A DNA stretch of 64,000 bases from Cellulomonas fimi (lineage in GTDB: Bacteria; Actinomycetota; Actinomycetes; Actinomycetales; Cellulomonadaceae), in the NCBI RefSeq assembly GCF_028583725.1, contig NZ_CP110680.1, forward strand, positions 2,666,001 to 2,730,000, written 5' to 3'. The position numbers and the translations under genes were made by a program. The notes below the pieces were generated by a model. It saw only the letters and a list, made by a program, of their open reading frames with translations. It did no database searches and was not told the origin of the DNA. Positions 41,299-50,854 of this stretch are shown here, one piece after another; within the stretch, counting starts at the first letter, position 1, and each line of letters starts with the position of its first letter.

Positions 41299-42060
41299 AT
41301 GCCCGAGGGTGACGTCCTGCGGCGCACGGCCGCACGCCTCGACGCGGCTCTCGTCGGGTCGCCGCTGGTCCGGGCCGAGCTCCGTTGGCCCACGGCCGCG
41401 GGAGTGCACCTCGTCGGGCGGACGGTGCTCGGGACGACCGCCTACGGCAAGCACCTGCTCACCCGGTTCGACGACGGCCGCACGCTGCACACGCACCTCC
41501 GCATGGACGGCACGTGGCGGGTCGCGGCGACGGGCACGCCGCAGGCGCAGGCCCGCGCGCCGCAGATCCGTGCCGTGCTGGCGACGGAGCGGTGGACCGC
41601 GCTCGGGCGCCTGCTCGGGATGCTGGACGTCGTCGGGACGCGTGACGAGCACACGCTCGTCGGCCACCTCGGCCCGGACGTGCTCGACGACGACTTCGAC
41701 GTCGCCGAGGCGTTGCGCCGCTGGGCCGACCGCGGCGCGACGCCCGTCGCGGAGGTCCTGCTCGACCAGACGGTCGCGGCCGGGATCGGGACGATCTTCA
41801 TGGCGGAGTCGCTGTTCGCGGAGCGGGTCTGGCCGTGGACCCCGGCCGACGAGGTGGAGGACCCGGCGCGCGTCCTCGCGACCGCTCGACGTCTCATGCA
41901 GCGCTCGGTCGCCACGGGCCGCCCGGACGAGCGCGTGCACGGACGGCGGCAGCGACCGTGCGTGCGGTGCGGCACGCCGATCGCGCGCGGCACGGCACGG
42001 CGTCCGCCGATGGAACGTCCGGTCTTCTGGTGCCCGCGGTGCCAGGCACCGAGGCGGTAG
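41299..42060 (+). CDS. nei2: Endonuclease VIII-type DNA glycosylase (Nei2)
   Basis: Bifunctional base-excision glycosylase/AP lyase for oxidised pyrimidines, Fpg/Nei family, 253 aa. It begins MPEGD, with Pro2 as nucleophile and Glu3 as catalytic acid. It continues with the Lys in TAYGKHLLTRF (~51), the helix-two-turn-helix region and the C-terminal zinc finger CVRCGT/CPRCQ (Cys pairs ~215–245). The lhr–nei2 order matches Rv3296–Rv3297 of Mycobacterium and suggests joint repair of oxidised R-loop or stalled substrates. ATG at 41299, 66 nt after lhr; no separate promoter is evident. A hairpin follows. Confidence 0.93.
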   Translation: MPEGDVLRRTAARLDAALVGSPLVRAELRWPTAAGVHLVGRTVLGTTAYGKHLLTRFDDGRTLHTHLRMDGTWRVAATGTPQAQARAPQIRAVLATERWTALGRLLGMLDVVGTRDEHTLVGHLGPDVLDDDFDVAEALRRWADRGATPVAEVLLDQTVAAGIGTIFMAESLFAERVWPWTPADEVEDPARVLATARRLMQRSVATGRPDERVHGRRQRPCVRCGTPIARGTARRPPMERPVFWCPRCQAPRR

Positions 42061-42166
42061 CGGCGGTTTTCACCCGGGTGTGACCACACTCCGGACGCGC
42101 GCGTCACCCGCTCGGCGCAGCATCGCGCCGTACCCGTGCCGTGGCGCACGTCGGGGCCGGACATGG

Positions 42167-42199
42167 CACGGTCCGCGGACCTGAGGTCCACGGACCGTG
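42167..42199. terminator. Bidirectional hairpin between nei2 and clgR
   Basis: CACGGTCCG (42167–42175) pairs with CGGACCGTG (42191–42199), continued after one C·A mismatch by GGACC/GGTCC around a TGA loop. It lies between convergent genes. Confidence 0.75.
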
Positions 42200-42223
42200 A
42201 GCCCGGCAGCACCGGGACGCGGG

Positions 42224-42565
42224 TCAGCCGATGGGGGCGAGCTCCGCGCGACCGCGCTGCCAACCACCGTCGGCGCCGCCGCCGACGGACGCCGCGAGGT
42301 CGGCCGGGACGGTGTCGGGGATCAGGAGACCCTCGGCCACCGCGACACGGTCGCTGACCTCGCGCAGGACGAGGGACATCGGGACGTCGAGCGCCTCGCA
42401 GATGCTGTTCAGCAGCTCCGACGACGCCTCCTTCTGCCCTCGCTCGACCTCGCTGAGGTAGCCCAGCGAGACACGGGCCGCAGACGACACCTCACGCAGG
42501 GTGCGCCCCTGGCGCTGACGAGCGTCCCGCAGGACGTCGCCGATCTCTCGACGTAGCACAACCAT
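42224..42565 (-). CDS. clgR: XRE-family regulator ClgR
   Basis: Activator of Clp protease and chaperone genes, 113 aa. The HTH_XRE domain occupies ~8–65 ([40 protein letters not shown]), followed by the ClgR-specific [14 protein letters not shown] and a flexible tail. Its position downstream of pgsA and cinA is conserved in actinobacteria (Rv2745c near pgsA3 and ftsK). ATG at 42565 with GAGGGGGAG upstream. A TACGGT hexamer ~106 nt upstream is a candidate -10. The ALA-ALA-type C-terminal degron of Streptomyces ClgR is absent: this protein ends AELAPIG, so its own proteolysis may differ. Confidence 0.92.
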   Translation of the reverse strand: MVVLRREIGDVLRDARQRQGRTLREVSSAARVSLGYLSEVERGQKEASSELLNSICEALDVPMSLVLREVSDRVAVAEGLLIPDTVPADLAASVGGGADGGWQRGRAELAPIG

Positions 42566-42670
42566 CCGGGCTCCCCCTCTCGCGTCGCGTGCCGGCCCAC
42601 CGCTCGGTGCCGGCACCCGCGAGGGGCCCGTCACCACCGCCCCCGGCTTCGTCTGCGCCGGGAGACTCCC

Positions 42671-42676
42671 ACCGTA
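42671..42676 (-). promoter_or_regulatory. Candidate clgR -10 element TACGGT
   Basis: Minus-strand TACGGT in the 164-nt gap between cinA and clgR; no good -35 is seen. It would give a leader of ~100 nt that contains the GGGGAG ribosome binding site. Confidence 0.4.
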
Positions 42677-42729
42677 CCGCGCACCTCCCGCGCGCGCGGG
42701 CGTGCGTCGGGCCGGGGGTCGAGTGCTCA

Positions 42730-43308
42730 TCACGTGCTGTGCAACGATCCCGACGGTCCGGGTGTTCCCGGCGCGGGCACGCGTCCGGCGACCGCGTCGG
42801 CCGCGAGCGCGAGCACCGTGCGCACCGCCGCGGCCCGGACGGCGGGCCGGTCGCCGTCGAGGTGCACCGACCGCACCGCCACGGCGTCCGGCGTCGCGAC
42901 CGCGACGTGCACGGTGCCGGGCGGGTGGCCGTCCTGCGGCGTCGGGCCCGCCACGCCGGTCGTCGCGAGCCCCACGTCCGCGCCGAGCCGCGCGCGCACG
43001 CCGGTCGCCATCGCGGCGGCGACGTCGGGGTCCACGGCGCCGCGCTCCGCGAGCAGCGTCCGGTCGACGTCGAGCAGCGTGCCCTTGAGGTCGGTCGCGT
43101 ACGCGACCACGCCGCCGCGCAGCACGGCCGACGCACCGGGCACCTCGACGAGCGTCGCGCAGACGAGCCCGCCGGTGAGCGACTCGGCGACGGCCAGCGT
43201 CCAGCCGCGGGTGCCGAGAGCGTCGAGGAGCGAGGCGGCGGGCGACCGGTCGGCGGCGCCGCCCGCGCCGCCGGCGGGGGTACGCGTCGTCCCGGCGCCG
43301 TCCGCCAC
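42730..43308 (-). CDS. cinA: CinA-C domain nicotinamide-nucleotide amidohydrolase (PncC)
   Basis: A 192-aa single-domain CinA. It deamidates NMN to NaMN in pyridine nucleotide recycling. Conserved motifs are [23 protein letters not shown] (~38–60), [17 protein letters not shown] (~62–80), [21 protein letters not shown] (~115–135) and [12 protein letters not shown]. It lacks the N-terminal COG1058 domain of full-length CinA. GTG at 43308 lies 8 nt after the pgsA stop, so the two are cotranscribed; the ribosome binding site is weak (TAGGT). Its position between pgsA and clgR is the actinobacterial norm. Confidence 0.93.
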   Translation of the reverse strand: MADGAGTTRTPAGGAGGAADRSPAASLLDALGTRGWTLAVAESLTGGLVCATLVEVPGASAVLRGGVVAYATDLKGTLLDVDRTLLAERGAVDPDVAAAMATGVRARLGADVGLATTGVAGPTPQDGHPPGTVHVAVATPDAVAVRSVHLDGDRPAVRAAAVRTVLALAADAVAGRVPAPGTPGPSGSLHST

Positions 43309-43316
43309 GGGTGGAC

Positions 43317-43910
43317 CTACACGCCCGCGGCGGGCGGGACGGCCGCGGCGCGCCGGATCCGCACCGCGGTGCGCACGTAGTCGAGGCCCGTCACGACCGT
43401 GACGAGGACGGCGGCGCCCATCACGACGGCCGCGACCACCTCGACGGCCGCGGGGAGCTGGTCGAGCGGCAGGAGGTAGAGGCCGATCGCGACCGACTGC
43501 AGGACCGTCTTGAGCTTGCCGCCCCGCGAGGCCGGCAGGACGACGTAGCGCAGCAGGAAGAACCGCATGGCCGTGATCCCGAGCTCGCGGACCAGGATGA
43601 CGACGGTCACCCACCACGGCAGGTCGCCCAGCCACGACAGCAGGACGAGCGCGGTGCCGACCAGCAGCTTGTCGGCGATCGGGTCCAGCAGCTTGCCGAG
43701 GTCGGTGATCTGACCCGAGCGCCGGGCGAGCCACCCGTCGAGCCGGTCGGTCAGCGCCGCGACGACGAAGATCGCGGTCGCGAGCAGGCGCCCGGTGACG
43801 GTGTGGCCGCCGTCGGCGAGGAGCGCCCACGCGAAGAACGGGACGAGCACGATGCGGGCCACCGTGAGCACGTTCGCCAGGTTCCAGGCGGAGGGGACGG
43901 CGTCGACCAC
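43317..43910 (-). CDS. pgsA: CDP-diacylglycerol–glycerol-3-phosphate 3-phosphatidyltransferase
   Basis: Integral membrane enzyme making phosphatidylglycerol-phosphate, 197 aa. The CDP-alcohol phosphotransferase signature D-x2-D-G-x2-A-R-x8-G-x3-D-x3-D is complete in [18 protein letters not shown] and KLLDPIAD (~55–80). About five membrane segments surround it. The GTG at 43910 was chosen over the GTG at 43916 because a TAGGCT hexamer ends exactly 6 nt before it, the leaderless spacing. It is followed by cinA and clgR. In most actinobacteria ftsK lies directly upstream; here a GGDEF–EAL gene and a CapA-like gene intervene. Confidence 0.94.
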   Translation of the reverse strand: MVDAVPSAWNLANVLTVARIVLVPFFAWALLADGGHTVTGRLLATAIFVVAALTDRLDGWLARRSGQITDLGKLLDPIADKLLVGTALVLLSWLGDLPWWVTVVILVRELGITAMRFFLLRYVVLPASRGGKLKTVLQSVAIGLYLLPLDQLPAAVEVVAAVVMGAAVLVTVVTGLDYVRTAVRIRRAAAVPPAAGV

Positions 43911-43916
43911 CCGCAC

Positions 43917-43922
43917 AGCCTA
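43917..43922 (-). promoter_or_regulatory. -10 element TAGGCT, leaderless pgsA–cinA
   Basis: TAGGCT, 6 nt (GTGCGG), then GTG at 43910. It decides the pgsA start between two in-frame GTG codons. Confidence 0.55.
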
Positions 43923-43992
43923 GTTCGGCGCGAGCCCCCTCCCGCGCACGGCCGTTCGGGTGACGCGAGTCAACCGGCCGTGGCGCCGCCAC

Positions 43993-43998
43993 TACTGT
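43993..43998 (+). promoter_or_regulatory. -10 element TACTGT, leaderless CapA-like gene
   Basis: TACTGT, 6 nt (CCGCGT), then GTG at 44005. No ribosome binding site. Confidence 0.55.
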
Positions 43999-44004
43999 CC
44001 GCGT

Positions 44005-45324
44005 GTGACCCGACACGCGCGCGCCCGGCGACGGCCGTCGCGCACCGCGGCCGGCCTGGTCGCGGCGGTCGTCGTGCTGGTCGGCGTGGGTGCCGCGACG
44101 GCGCTGGCGTCGAGCCGGGCCGACGAGGGCGTGGTCGCGGGCGCGCGCCTCGACCTCCCGCCCGCGGTCACCGCGACGCCCGCGGCGCCGACGCCGACGC
44201 CGACGCCCACGGCGGACCCGGACGTCGAGCTCACGCTCGTCGCCGCGGGCGACGTCCTCCCCCACCTGCCGGTGCTGTCCTCGGCGCGCACGGCGGACGG
44301 GTACGACGTCGCCCCGCTGCTCGCCGGGCTCGACCGGTGGGTGCAGCCCGCGGACCTCGCGCTGTGCCACCTCGAGGTGCCCGTCGCACCGGCCGGCACC
44401 GCACCCAGCGGGTACCCGATGTTCGGCGCGCCCGCGGCGGTCGTGCAGGGGCTGCGCGCGCAGGGCTGGGACGGCTGCTCGACCGCGTCGAACCACTCCG
44501 TCGACCGCGGCTTCGCCGGCGTGACCGCGACGCTCGACGCGCTCGACGCGGCCGGGCTCGGGCACGTCGGCACGGCACGCACCGCCGCCGAGCAGGCCCA
44601 GCCGCAGCTCTACCGGCTCGACCGCGCGGGTCGGACCGTCACCGTGGCGCACCTGGCGGCGACCTACGGCACGAACGGCATGCCCGTCGACGCGGACAAG
44701 CCGTGGTCGGTGGACCGGATCGACGTGCCCGCGCTCGTCGCGGCCGCGACCGCCGCGCGCGCCGCCGGTGCCGACGTCGTCGTGGCAAGCGTGCACTGCT
44801 GCGTCGAGTACCGCACCGCACCGACCGCGGAGCAGGTCGCGATCGACCAGGCGCTCGCCGACTCCGGTGTCGTCGACCTCGTCATCGGCCACCACGCGCA
44901 CGTGCCGCAGCCCGTGGAGCGCCTCGCGGGCGGTCCGCGCGGTGCCGGCATGTGGGTCGCGTACGGCCTCGGCAACTACCTGTCGAACCAGGACGAGGCG
45001 TGCTGCTCCCCCGACACGAGCTCCGGCCTGCTGCTGACCGCGCACCTGCGTGCGACCGGCGCGTTCCCCGCGCGGGGCGTGGCGGCGGGCCCCGTCGAGG
45101 TCACAGGCGTCGAGTGGACCCCGGTCACCGTCGACCGCAAGGGTGGCCACCGGGTGCACGCCCTCGTCGACGTCCCGCAGGGCACGGACACCCTGTCGGC
45201 CGCGCAGGTCGCCGACCGCACCGCGCGCGTGGTCGCGGCCGCCGGCCCACAGGCGCCGCAGCGCACGACCCCCGGCACGTCGACCGGGCCCGCCCCCGTC
45301 GTGGTGCCGCGCGCCGCGGGCTGA
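44005..45324 (+). CDS. CapA-family metallophosphoesterase-like secreted protein
   Basis: A 439-aa exported protein: basic N-terminus, one membrane or signal segment (~14–34, TAAGLVAAVVVLVGVGAATA), a Pro/Thr linker (~55–72), then a PGA_cap/CapA domain. Conserved features are LVAAGDVLPHLPVL (~80), CHLEVPVAP, CSTASNHSVDRGFAG, VVASVHCCVEYRTAPT and VDLVIGHHAHVPQPVE (~295). The Asp, Asn-His and HHAH residues are those of calcineurin-like metal sites. CapA homologues take part in poly-gamma-glutamate or capsule export, but no capBC genes lie nearby, so its role here is uncertain. It splits the usual ftsK–pgsA neighbourhood. Confidence 0.85.
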   Translation: MTRHARARRRPSRTAAGLVAAVVVLVGVGAATALASSRADEGVVAGARLDLPPAVTATPAAPTPTPTPTADPDVELTLVAAGDVLPHLPVLSSARTADGYDVAPLLAGLDRWVQPADLALCHLEVPVAPAGTAPSGYPMFGAPAAVVQGLRAQGWDGCSTASNHSVDRGFAGVTATLDALDAAGLGHVGTARTAAEQAQPQLYRLDRAGRTVTVAHLAATYGTNGMPVDADKPWSVDRIDVPALVAAATAARAAGADVVVASVHCCVEYRTAPTAEQVAIDQALADSGVVDLVIGHHAHVPQPVERLAGGPRGAGMWVAYGLGNYLSNQDEACCSPDTSSGLLLTAHLRATGAFPARGVAAGPVEVTGVEWTPVTVDRKGGHRVHALVDVPQGTDTLSAAQVADRTARVVAAAGPQAPQRTTPGTSTGPAPVVVPRAAG

Positions 45325-45375
45325 CCGCGCCGGGCCGGGCGGCAGGCCTGGCCGCGGCCGGGAGAGGCGGCGCGG

Positions 45376-47577
45376 TCAGGTCCGGGTCGCCTCGGCCGGC
45401 TGCGCGCCCCCGAACAGCCAGCCCTGCCCGTAGCGCCACCCGTTGCGGTGCAGGTAGCGCGCCTGCTCCTCGTGCTCGATCCCCTCGGCGATCGTCACCA
45501 TCGCGAGCTCGCGCGCGAGCGCGCCGAGCGCCCGCGCCACCTTCCCGGCGGTCGGGTCGTCGGGGATGCCGGACGTGAACGACATGTCGAGCTTCACGCC
45601 CGCGACCGGCAGGTCCCGCAGGTAGGACAGCGGCGAGACACCCGTGCCGAAGTCGTCGAGCAGGATCGGCACGCCCGCGGCGGACAGCTGCGTCAGCTCG
45701 TGCCGGATGCGGGTGCTCGACGCCACGAGCGACGACTCCGTGAGCTCGACGACGATGCGCCCGGGGGTGACCCGCCGACGCGAGATCTCGCCGAGGAGCG
45801 TCGTCGCGAACTCGCCGTCCCCGAGCTGGTCCGCGGACACGTTGACCGACACCCAGCGGGTCTTGTCCCGCGTGCGGGCGACGAAGTCGACGACCGACGT
45901 GGCGACGTACTGCCCGAGCGGGACCGACAGCCCTGCCTCCTGCACGAGCGACAGGAACGCACCCGGCAGCAGGAGGCCGCGGTGCGGGTGCTGCCAGCGC
46001 ACGAGCGCCTCGTACCCGACGACGCGCATGTCCGCGAGGTCGACGATCGGCTGGTAGTGCACGACGAGCTCGCGCCCCGCGATCGCGTCCGCGAGCTCGC
46101 GGTGGATGCCGGTGCTCGACGTGGCGCTCATCGACGCGTCGTACACCTCCGTCCGTCCGCGGCCGGCGGCCTTCGCCCGGTACAGCGCGGCGTCGGCCGC
46201 GGCGAGCAGCGCGGGCGCGCCGCCCTCGACGGTCTCGGGGTCGGCGAGCGCGATGCCGATGCTCGCGGCGACCTGGACGCGGCGGCGGGCGATGCGGGCC
46301 GGCTCGACGAGACCGGCGTGGATCGCGGCGGCGATCTCGAAGACCGCGCGCGGGCCGTCGGCGTCCTGCACGACGACCACGAACTCGTCGCCGCCGAGCC
46401 GCGCGACGGTCCCGCGCCGTGCGGTCGCCGCCCGGAGCACGCCGGCGACGTGCACGAGCAGCTCGTCGCCGGCCGCGTGCCCGTACCGGTCGTTCACCTG
46501 CTTGAAGCTGTCGAGGTCGCACGCGATGACCGCGACGCGGTCGACGACCCCGGGCTGCTCCAGCACGGACTGGAGCACCTCCTGCATGAGGGTGCGGTTC
46601 GCGAGGCCGGTGAGCGGGTCGTGCATCGCGCGGTGCGTGAGCATCTCCGCCTGCAGCCGGGACTCGGTCGAGTCGCGGACCTGGACGACGAAGTGGTCGG
46701 GCAGGCCGCTCGCCGACCGCACGAGCGCCGCGTCGAGCACGACCCAGACGGCGTGCCCGTCGGCGCGCACGTACTTCTGCTCGAGCGAGAAGCGCGGCGC
46801 ACCGCCCGCGAGGAGCTTGTCGACCTCGACGCGCTCGGCCGCGCGCCCCTCGGGCTCGCCGAGCTCGGACATCGGGTAGCCGCGCAGCGCGTCGACGCGC
46901 GTGCCGAGCAGCTCGGCGAGCGCCGAGTTCGCCTCGACGACGCACCAGTCGAGGTCGACGAGCGCCATGCCGATGGGCGCGTTCTCCATCGCGACCCGGA
47001 ACTGCGTCTCGCTGCGCGACAGCGCCGCCTCGACCTCGCGCCGCCCGGTGACGTCGACGAGCGTCGTCAGGACGGCGGGGTTCTCGCCGTCACCCGCCGG
47101 GACGAGCTGGCTGGCGACCTGGACCATGCGGACGTGCATGCCCGAGCTGTCGGGCAGTGCGACGCCGACGAGCTCGGGTCCGTCGGCCGTCGCGCCCGGT
47201 CCGCCCGTCGCACGGTGGCCCAGGACGGCCGCCGGGTTCATCGACAGGCCCTGCTCGTTCACCAGCACCAGAGGCAGGTCGGTCACGGGCCTGCCGAGCG
47301 CGGCCGCGGGGTCGACGCCGAGGATCGCCGCAGCCCGCTCCGAGATGTCGAGGACGTGCCCGGCGAGCGACTGGACGAGCACGCCCTCCTTCGTGACGGA
47401 CTGCAGCGCGTCGTACCGCTGCCGCAGCTCGCGGGAGAGCTCGAGGAGCTGGTTGGCGATGCGGACCTGCCGGCGCTGGCGCGCGAGCAGGACGAGGACG
47501 GCGATCAGCGCGACGATCGCGACGACGGCGATGACCGTGGAGATCAGGCTCCGCGGGTCGGTCACCGACAGGTTCAT
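45376..47577 (-). CDS. PAS–GGDEF–EAL cyclic-di-GMP enzyme
   Basis: A 733-aa membrane protein with an N-terminal membrane segment (~12–32) and coiled coil. Two PAS-like domains (~50–175, ~185–305) precede GGDEF (~315–475, signature [10 protein letters not shown]) and EAL (~490–725, signature YEALVRW). Catalytic residues in both look intact: GGDEF for diguanylate cyclase, and EAL, Asn in [25 protein letters not shown] and AEGIE for the phosphodiesterase. The RxxD inhibitory site before GGDEF is missing. The ATG overlaps the ftsK stop (ATGA), so translation is tied to ftsK. Whether it makes or breaks c-di-GMP cannot be read from sequence. Confidence 0.93.
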   Translation of the reverse strand: MNLSVTDPRSLISTVIAVVAIVALIAVLVLLARQRRQVRIANQLLELSRELRQRYDALQSVTKEGVLVQSLAGHVLDISERAAAILGVDPAAALGRPVTDLPLVLVNEQGLSMNPAAVLGHRATGGPGATADGPELVGVALPDSSGMHVRMVQVASQLVPAGDGENPAVLTTLVDVTGRREVEAALSRSETQFRVAMENAPIGMALVDLDWCVVEANSALAELLGTRVDALRGYPMSELGEPEGRAAERVEVDKLLAGGAPRFSLEQKYVRADGHAVWVVLDAALVRSASGLPDHFVVQVRDSTESRLQAEMLTHRAMHDPLTGLANRTLMQEVLQSVLEQPGVVDRVAVIACDLDSFKQVNDRYGHAAGDELLVHVAGVLRAATARRGTVARLGGDEFVVVVQDADGPRAVFEIAAAIHAGLVEPARIARRRVQVAASIGIALADPETVEGGAPALLAAADAALYRAKAAGRGRTEVYDASMSATSSTGIHRELADAIAGRELVVHYQPIVDLADMRVVGYEALVRWQHPHRGLLLPGAFLSLVQEAGLSVPLGQYVATSVVDFVARTRDKTRWVSVNVSADQLGDGEFATTLLGEISRRRVTPGRIVVELTESSLVASSTRIRHELTQLSAAGVPILLDDFGTGVSPLSYLRDLPVAGVKLDMSFTSGIPDDPTAGKVARALGALARELAMVTIAEGIEHEEQARYLHRNGWRYGQGWLFGGAQPAEATRT

Positions 47578-50219
47578 CGGCCGCCGCCGGACCAGGGTCC
47601 CGCGTCGTCCTCCTCGGCGTCGTCGAAGTAGTCGGTCGCGACCGGCGGGTCGCCCGGCAGCGCGCCGTCGTCGTGCGCACCGGGTTCGCCGCGCAGCATC
47701 GCGAGCGTGCCCGGCAGGTCGTCGGGCTGGACGAGCACCTCGCGCGCCTTCGAGCCCTCGGACGGGCCGACGATCTCGCGGGACTCGAGCAGGTCCATGA
47801 GCCGCCCGGCCTTGGCGAAGCCGACGCGCAGCTTGCGCTGCAGCATCGACGTCGAGCCGAACTGCGACGTGACGACGAGCTCGGCGGCCTGGAGCAGCAG
47901 GTCGAGGTCGTCGCCGATGTCCTCGTCGACCTGCTTCTTGGCGGGGGCCGCGGCGACGTCCTCGCGGTAGACGGGCTTGAGCTGCTTCTTGACGTGCTCG
48001 ACGACCGCGTGGATCTCGGACTCCGAGACCCAGGCGCCCTGCGTGCGCATGGGCTTGGCGGCGCCCATCGGCAGGAAGAGCGCGTCACCCTGGCCGATGA
48101 GCTTCTCGGCGCCGGGCTGGTCGAGCACGACGCGCGAGTCGGTGAGGGAGCTCGTGGCGAACGCGAGGCGCGACGGCACGTTGGCCTTGATGAGGCCCGT
48201 GACGACGTCGACGGACGGGCGCTGCGTCGCGAGGACCAGGTGGATGCCGGCGGCGCGCGCGAGCTGCGTGATGCGCTGGATCGACGCCTCGACGTCGCGC
48301 GGGGCGACCATCATGAGGTCGGCGAGCTCGTCGACGATCACCAGCAGGTACGGGTACGGCGCGATCTTGCGCTCCGAGCCCGGCAGCGGCTTGACCTTGC
48401 CGGCCCGCACGGCGACGTTGAAGTCGTCGACGTGCTTGAACCCGAACATCGCGAGGTCGTCGTACCGCGCCTCCATCTCCCGCACGACCCACTCGAGCGC
48501 CTCGGCGGCCTTCTTGGGGTTCGTGATGATGGGCGTGATGAGGTGCGGGATGCCCTCGTAGATCGTGAGCTCGACGCGCTTGGGGTCGACGAGGACCATG
48601 CGGACCTCGTCGGGCGTCGCCCGCATGAGGATCGACACGATCATCGAGTTGACGAAGCTCGACTTGCCCGCGCCGGTCGCGCCGGCGACGAGCAGGTGCG
48701 GCATCTTGGCGAGGTTGGCGGTGACGTACCCGCCCTCGACGTCCTTGCCGACGCCGATGACCATCGGGTGCTCGGACCGCTTGGCGGCGCTGGACCGCAG
48801 CACGTCGCCGAGCGACACCGTCTCGCGGTCCGTGTTGGGGATCTCGATGCCGATCGCGGACTTGCCGGGGATGGGCGACAGGATGCGGACGTCCGCGCTC
48901 GCGACCGCGTACGCGATGTTCTTGCTCAGCGCGGTGACGCGCTCGACCTTGACGGCCGGGCCGAGCTCGACCTCGTAGCGCGTGACCGTCGGGCCGCGCG
49001 TGAAGCCGGTGACCTTCGCGTCGATCTCGAACTGGTCGAGCACGGTGGTGAGCGACTCGACGACCCGGTCGTTCGCGGCGGAGCGGACCTTGTGCGGTGC
49101 GCCCTTGGCGAGGGCGTCCTCGTTCGGGAGCGTGTACAGGACGTCGCCCTCGAGCATCGGCTGCTCGCCGCGGGGCACGCCGCGCGGCTCGGGCGCGCGG
49201 AGCTCCGCCGGCGGGCGCGGTGCGGGGACGACGGCCGTGGGCTCGGTGACGGGCGCGGGCTCGGCGTCGGCCGCGAGCGCCTCGACGACGGCGGCCCGCT
49301 CGAACGCCTCGTCGCCCACGTACGCGTCGAGGCGGTCGGGGTCCGCGTCGTCGACCTGGCCGGCCCGCTTGCGGCGGCCGAGCAGGCGGGTCTTCTTCTT
49401 CGGCGGCTCGATCTCGGGCAGCGCGGTGTGGCCCGCGTTGATGACGAGCGGCGCGTCGTCGTCCTCCTCGGCCTCGGCGTCCCGGTGCCCGCCCGTGAGC
49501 CGGTGGTAGAGGTCGCGCAGCCGCGGCACGATCTGGTGGACGGGCGTCGCGGTGACGACGAGCACCCCGAAGAACGCGAGGAGCAGCAGCAGCGCGACGG
49601 CGACGCCCGACGTCAGCAGGCTCGCGAGCGGCGTCCCGACGAGGAACCCCACGACGCCGCCCGCGCTGCGCAGCGCGGCGAAGTCGTCGGTCGTGGGCAG
49701 CCCGGCGCCGATGTGCACGAGGCCGCAGACGGCGAGCGTGATCGCGGTGAGCCCGATGCTGATGCGCGAGTTGGCCTGGACCCGGTCCGGGTGCCGCATG
49801 AGCCGCACGGACAGCCCGAGCAGCACCACGGGCACGACGACGCCGACCGTCCCGAACGTGCCCGCGACGACCGCGTGCACGACGTCGCCCGCGGTGCCGG
49901 ACAGGCTCCACCACTCGCGGGCCGCGATGACGATCGCGAGCCCCAGCAGCGTGAACGCGAGGCCGTCGCGGCGGTGCGCCGGGTCGAGGTCGCGCGCACC
50001 GTGGCCGACCTTGCGCGCGGCGCCGCCGACGAGGTGCGCGGAGCCCATCCACACGCCGCGCAGCATGCGCAGCGGCAGCGCCGGTCGCTGAGGTGCGGGA
50101 GCAGGCCCGCGACCGGTGGGTCGCGACGAGCCTCCGCGCGGTGTCGCGGGGCGGCCCTGGCGCGAGGCGCCGCCGGACGCGCCGGAGCGCGCTCGGGACG
50201 AGGAGGTGCGGGTCGCCAT
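47574..50219 (-). CDS. ftsK: DNA translocase FtsK
   Basis: Septal DNA pump of 881 aa that clears chromosomes from the division plane. Basic N-terminus, four membrane segments (~75–225), an acidic/Pro-rich linker (~260–380) shorter than in E. coli, then the alpha/beta motor with Walker [17 protein letters not shown] (~520) and Walker [15 protein letters not shown] (~630). The C-terminal winged-helix gamma domain (~790–850, [26 protein letters not shown]) reads KOPS. ATG at 50219 with GAGGACC before it and a TACCGT hexamer 7 nt upstream; both leadered and leaderless readings are possible. The next gene encodes a GGDEF–EAL protein and is coupled by ATGA overlap. Confidence 0.96.
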   Translation of the reverse strand: MATRTSSSRARSGASGGASRQGRPATPRGGSSRPTGRGPAPAPQRPALPLRMLRGVWMGSAHLVGGAARKVGHGARDLDPAHRRDGLAFTLLGLAIVIAAREWWSLSGTAGDVVHAVVAGTFGTVGVVVPVVLLGLSVRLMRHPDRVQANSRISIGLTAITLAVCGLVHIGAGLPTTDDFAALRSAGGVVGFLVGTPLASLLTSGVAVALLLLLAFFGVLVVTATPVHQIVPRLRDLYHRLTGGHRDAEAEEDDDAPLVINAGHTALPEIEPPKKKTRLLGRRKRAGQVDDADPDRLDAYVGDEAFERAAVVEALAADAEPAPVTEPTAVVPAPRPPAELRAPEPRGVPRGEQPMLEGDVLYTLPNEDALAKGAPHKVRSAANDRVVESLTTVLDQFEIDAKVTGFTRGPTVTRYEVELGPAVKVERVTALSKNIAYAVASADVRILSPIPGKSAIGIEIPNTDRETVSLGDVLRSSAAKRSEHPMVIGVGKDVEGGYVTANLAKMPHLLVAGATGAGKSSFVNSMIVSILMRATPDEVRMVLVDPKRVELTIYEGIPHLITPIITNPKKAAEALEWVVREMEARYDDLAMFGFKHVDDFNVAVRAGKVKPLPGSERKIAPYPYLLVIVDELADLMMVAPRDVEASIQRITQLARAAGIHLVLATQRPSVDVVTGLIKANVPSRLAFATSSLTDSRVVLDQPGAEKLIGQGDALFLPMGAAKPMRTQGAWVSESEIHAVVEHVKKQLKPVYREDVAAAPAKKQVDEDIGDDLDLLLQAAELVVTSQFGSTSMLQRKLRVGFAKAGRLMDLLESREIVGPSEGSKAREVLVQPDDLPGTLAMLRGEPGAHDDGALPGDPPVATDYFDDAEEDDAGPWSGGGR

Positions 50220-50226
50220 GGTCCTC

Positions 50227-50232
50227 ACGGTA
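50227..50232 (-). promoter_or_regulatory. -10 element TACCGT, ftsK
   Basis: TACCGT, 7 nt (GAGGACC), then the ATG at 50219. The spacer itself contains GAGGA, so leaderless start is likely but not certain. Confidence 0.45.
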
Positions 50233-50362
50233 GTGCGCCGCGCCGACGGGCTCCGGGTGGACCGGCCGCGTGTCGCACGGACGGCGGTCCGTGACCCGCC
50301 CGGCGGGCGACCGCGTGGCGGGCCGACGCGCGATGCCGGAGCGTGTCGGGGCGGTGTCCTGG

Positions 50363-50773
50363 TCAGGCCGTGAGCAGGCCGACGCCGAGCGTGACGACCC
50401 CCGCGGCGAGGACCGCGGCACCGGCCGGGAGGAGGACGACGAGCCGGCTCGGCGCCGTCCGGCCGGCTCCCGCGGCCGACAGGAAGAACCCCGCGGGCAG
50501 CAGGATCGCGGCGACGAGGACGCCGGTCTGGGCGAGCCAGCGCCAGAACCCGTCGAGCGACGTCGCCTCCCCCAGCAGCAGGCAGACGAGCCCGAGGGTG
50601 ACGAGCACGCCGGCGTGCGCGTGCCCGGCACGGAAGAACGAACGCTGGAAGTCGGTCGCCGGGACGGTGCCGCCTCCGACGCGCAGGAGGAACCAGCCGC
50701 CCGACTCGATGCCGACGACCGTGAGCGCGACGATCCCGGCCGTGATGCGTGCGGCGTCGCTGAGCTCGAGCAC
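50363..50773 (-). CDS. Small membrane protein of unknown function, divergent from tetR
   Basis: A 136-aa protein with four predicted membrane segments (~8–28, ~50–68, ~77–98, ~110–132). Polar features are a Gly-rich loop [20 protein letters not shown] after the first segment and HAHAG (~51–55), whose two His could bind metal or haem. I do not recognise the family. GTG at 50773 has AGGAGGCACCC upstream. A strong promoter (TTGACG–17 nt–TTACAT) reads toward it and is covered by a 36-bp palindrome shared with the divergent TetR gene, so it is the probable target of that repressor. It could be an efflux-related or ligand-exporting membrane protein; that is only inference from TetR pairing. Confidence 0.75.
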   Translation of the reverse strand: MLELSDAARITAGIVALTVVGIESGGWFLLRVGGGTVPATDFQRSFFRAGHAHAGVLVTLGLVCLLLGEATSLDGFWRWLAQTGVLVAAILLPAGFFLSAAGAGRTAPSRLVVLLPAGAAVLAAGVVTLGVGLLTA

Positions 50774-50792
50774 GGGTGCCTCCTGGGTCGAT

Positions 50793-50828
50793 GTTTGCGA
50801 ACAGTGTTATGTAACAGCGTTCGCAAAC
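50793..50828. promoter_or_regulatory. 36-bp palindromic TetR operator
   Basis: Outer arms GTTTGCGAAC and GTTCGCAAAC are perfect inverted copies, and the inner GTTA/TAAC are also symmetric; 15 of 18 positions match between halves. It covers the -10 of the membrane gene and touches the -35 of tetR. Confidence 0.8.
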
Positions 50829-50837
50829 CGGCGTCAA
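50809..50837 (-). promoter_or_regulatory. Promoter of the membrane gene
   Basis: Minus-strand -35 TTGACG (50832–50837), 17-nt spacer and -10 TTACAT (50809–50814), the latter inside the palindrome. Confidence 0.65.
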
Positions 50838-50848
50838 GACCGTAGACT
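50820..50848 (+). promoter_or_regulatory. tetR promoter, leaderless
   Basis: -35 TTCGCA (50820–50825, in the palindrome's right arm), 17-nt spacer and -10 TAGACT (50843–50848), then 6 nt to the ATG at 50855. Confidence 0.6.
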
Positions 50849-50854
50849 CCCCGC

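Noticed and set aside
37552..41940. A 1462-codon open frame on the minus strand opposite lhr and nei2
   Set aside because: It is the antisense shadow of well-supported helicase and glycosylase genes. Its translation is a low-complexity R/A/G/D/H mix with no motif, as expected in very GC-rich DNA.
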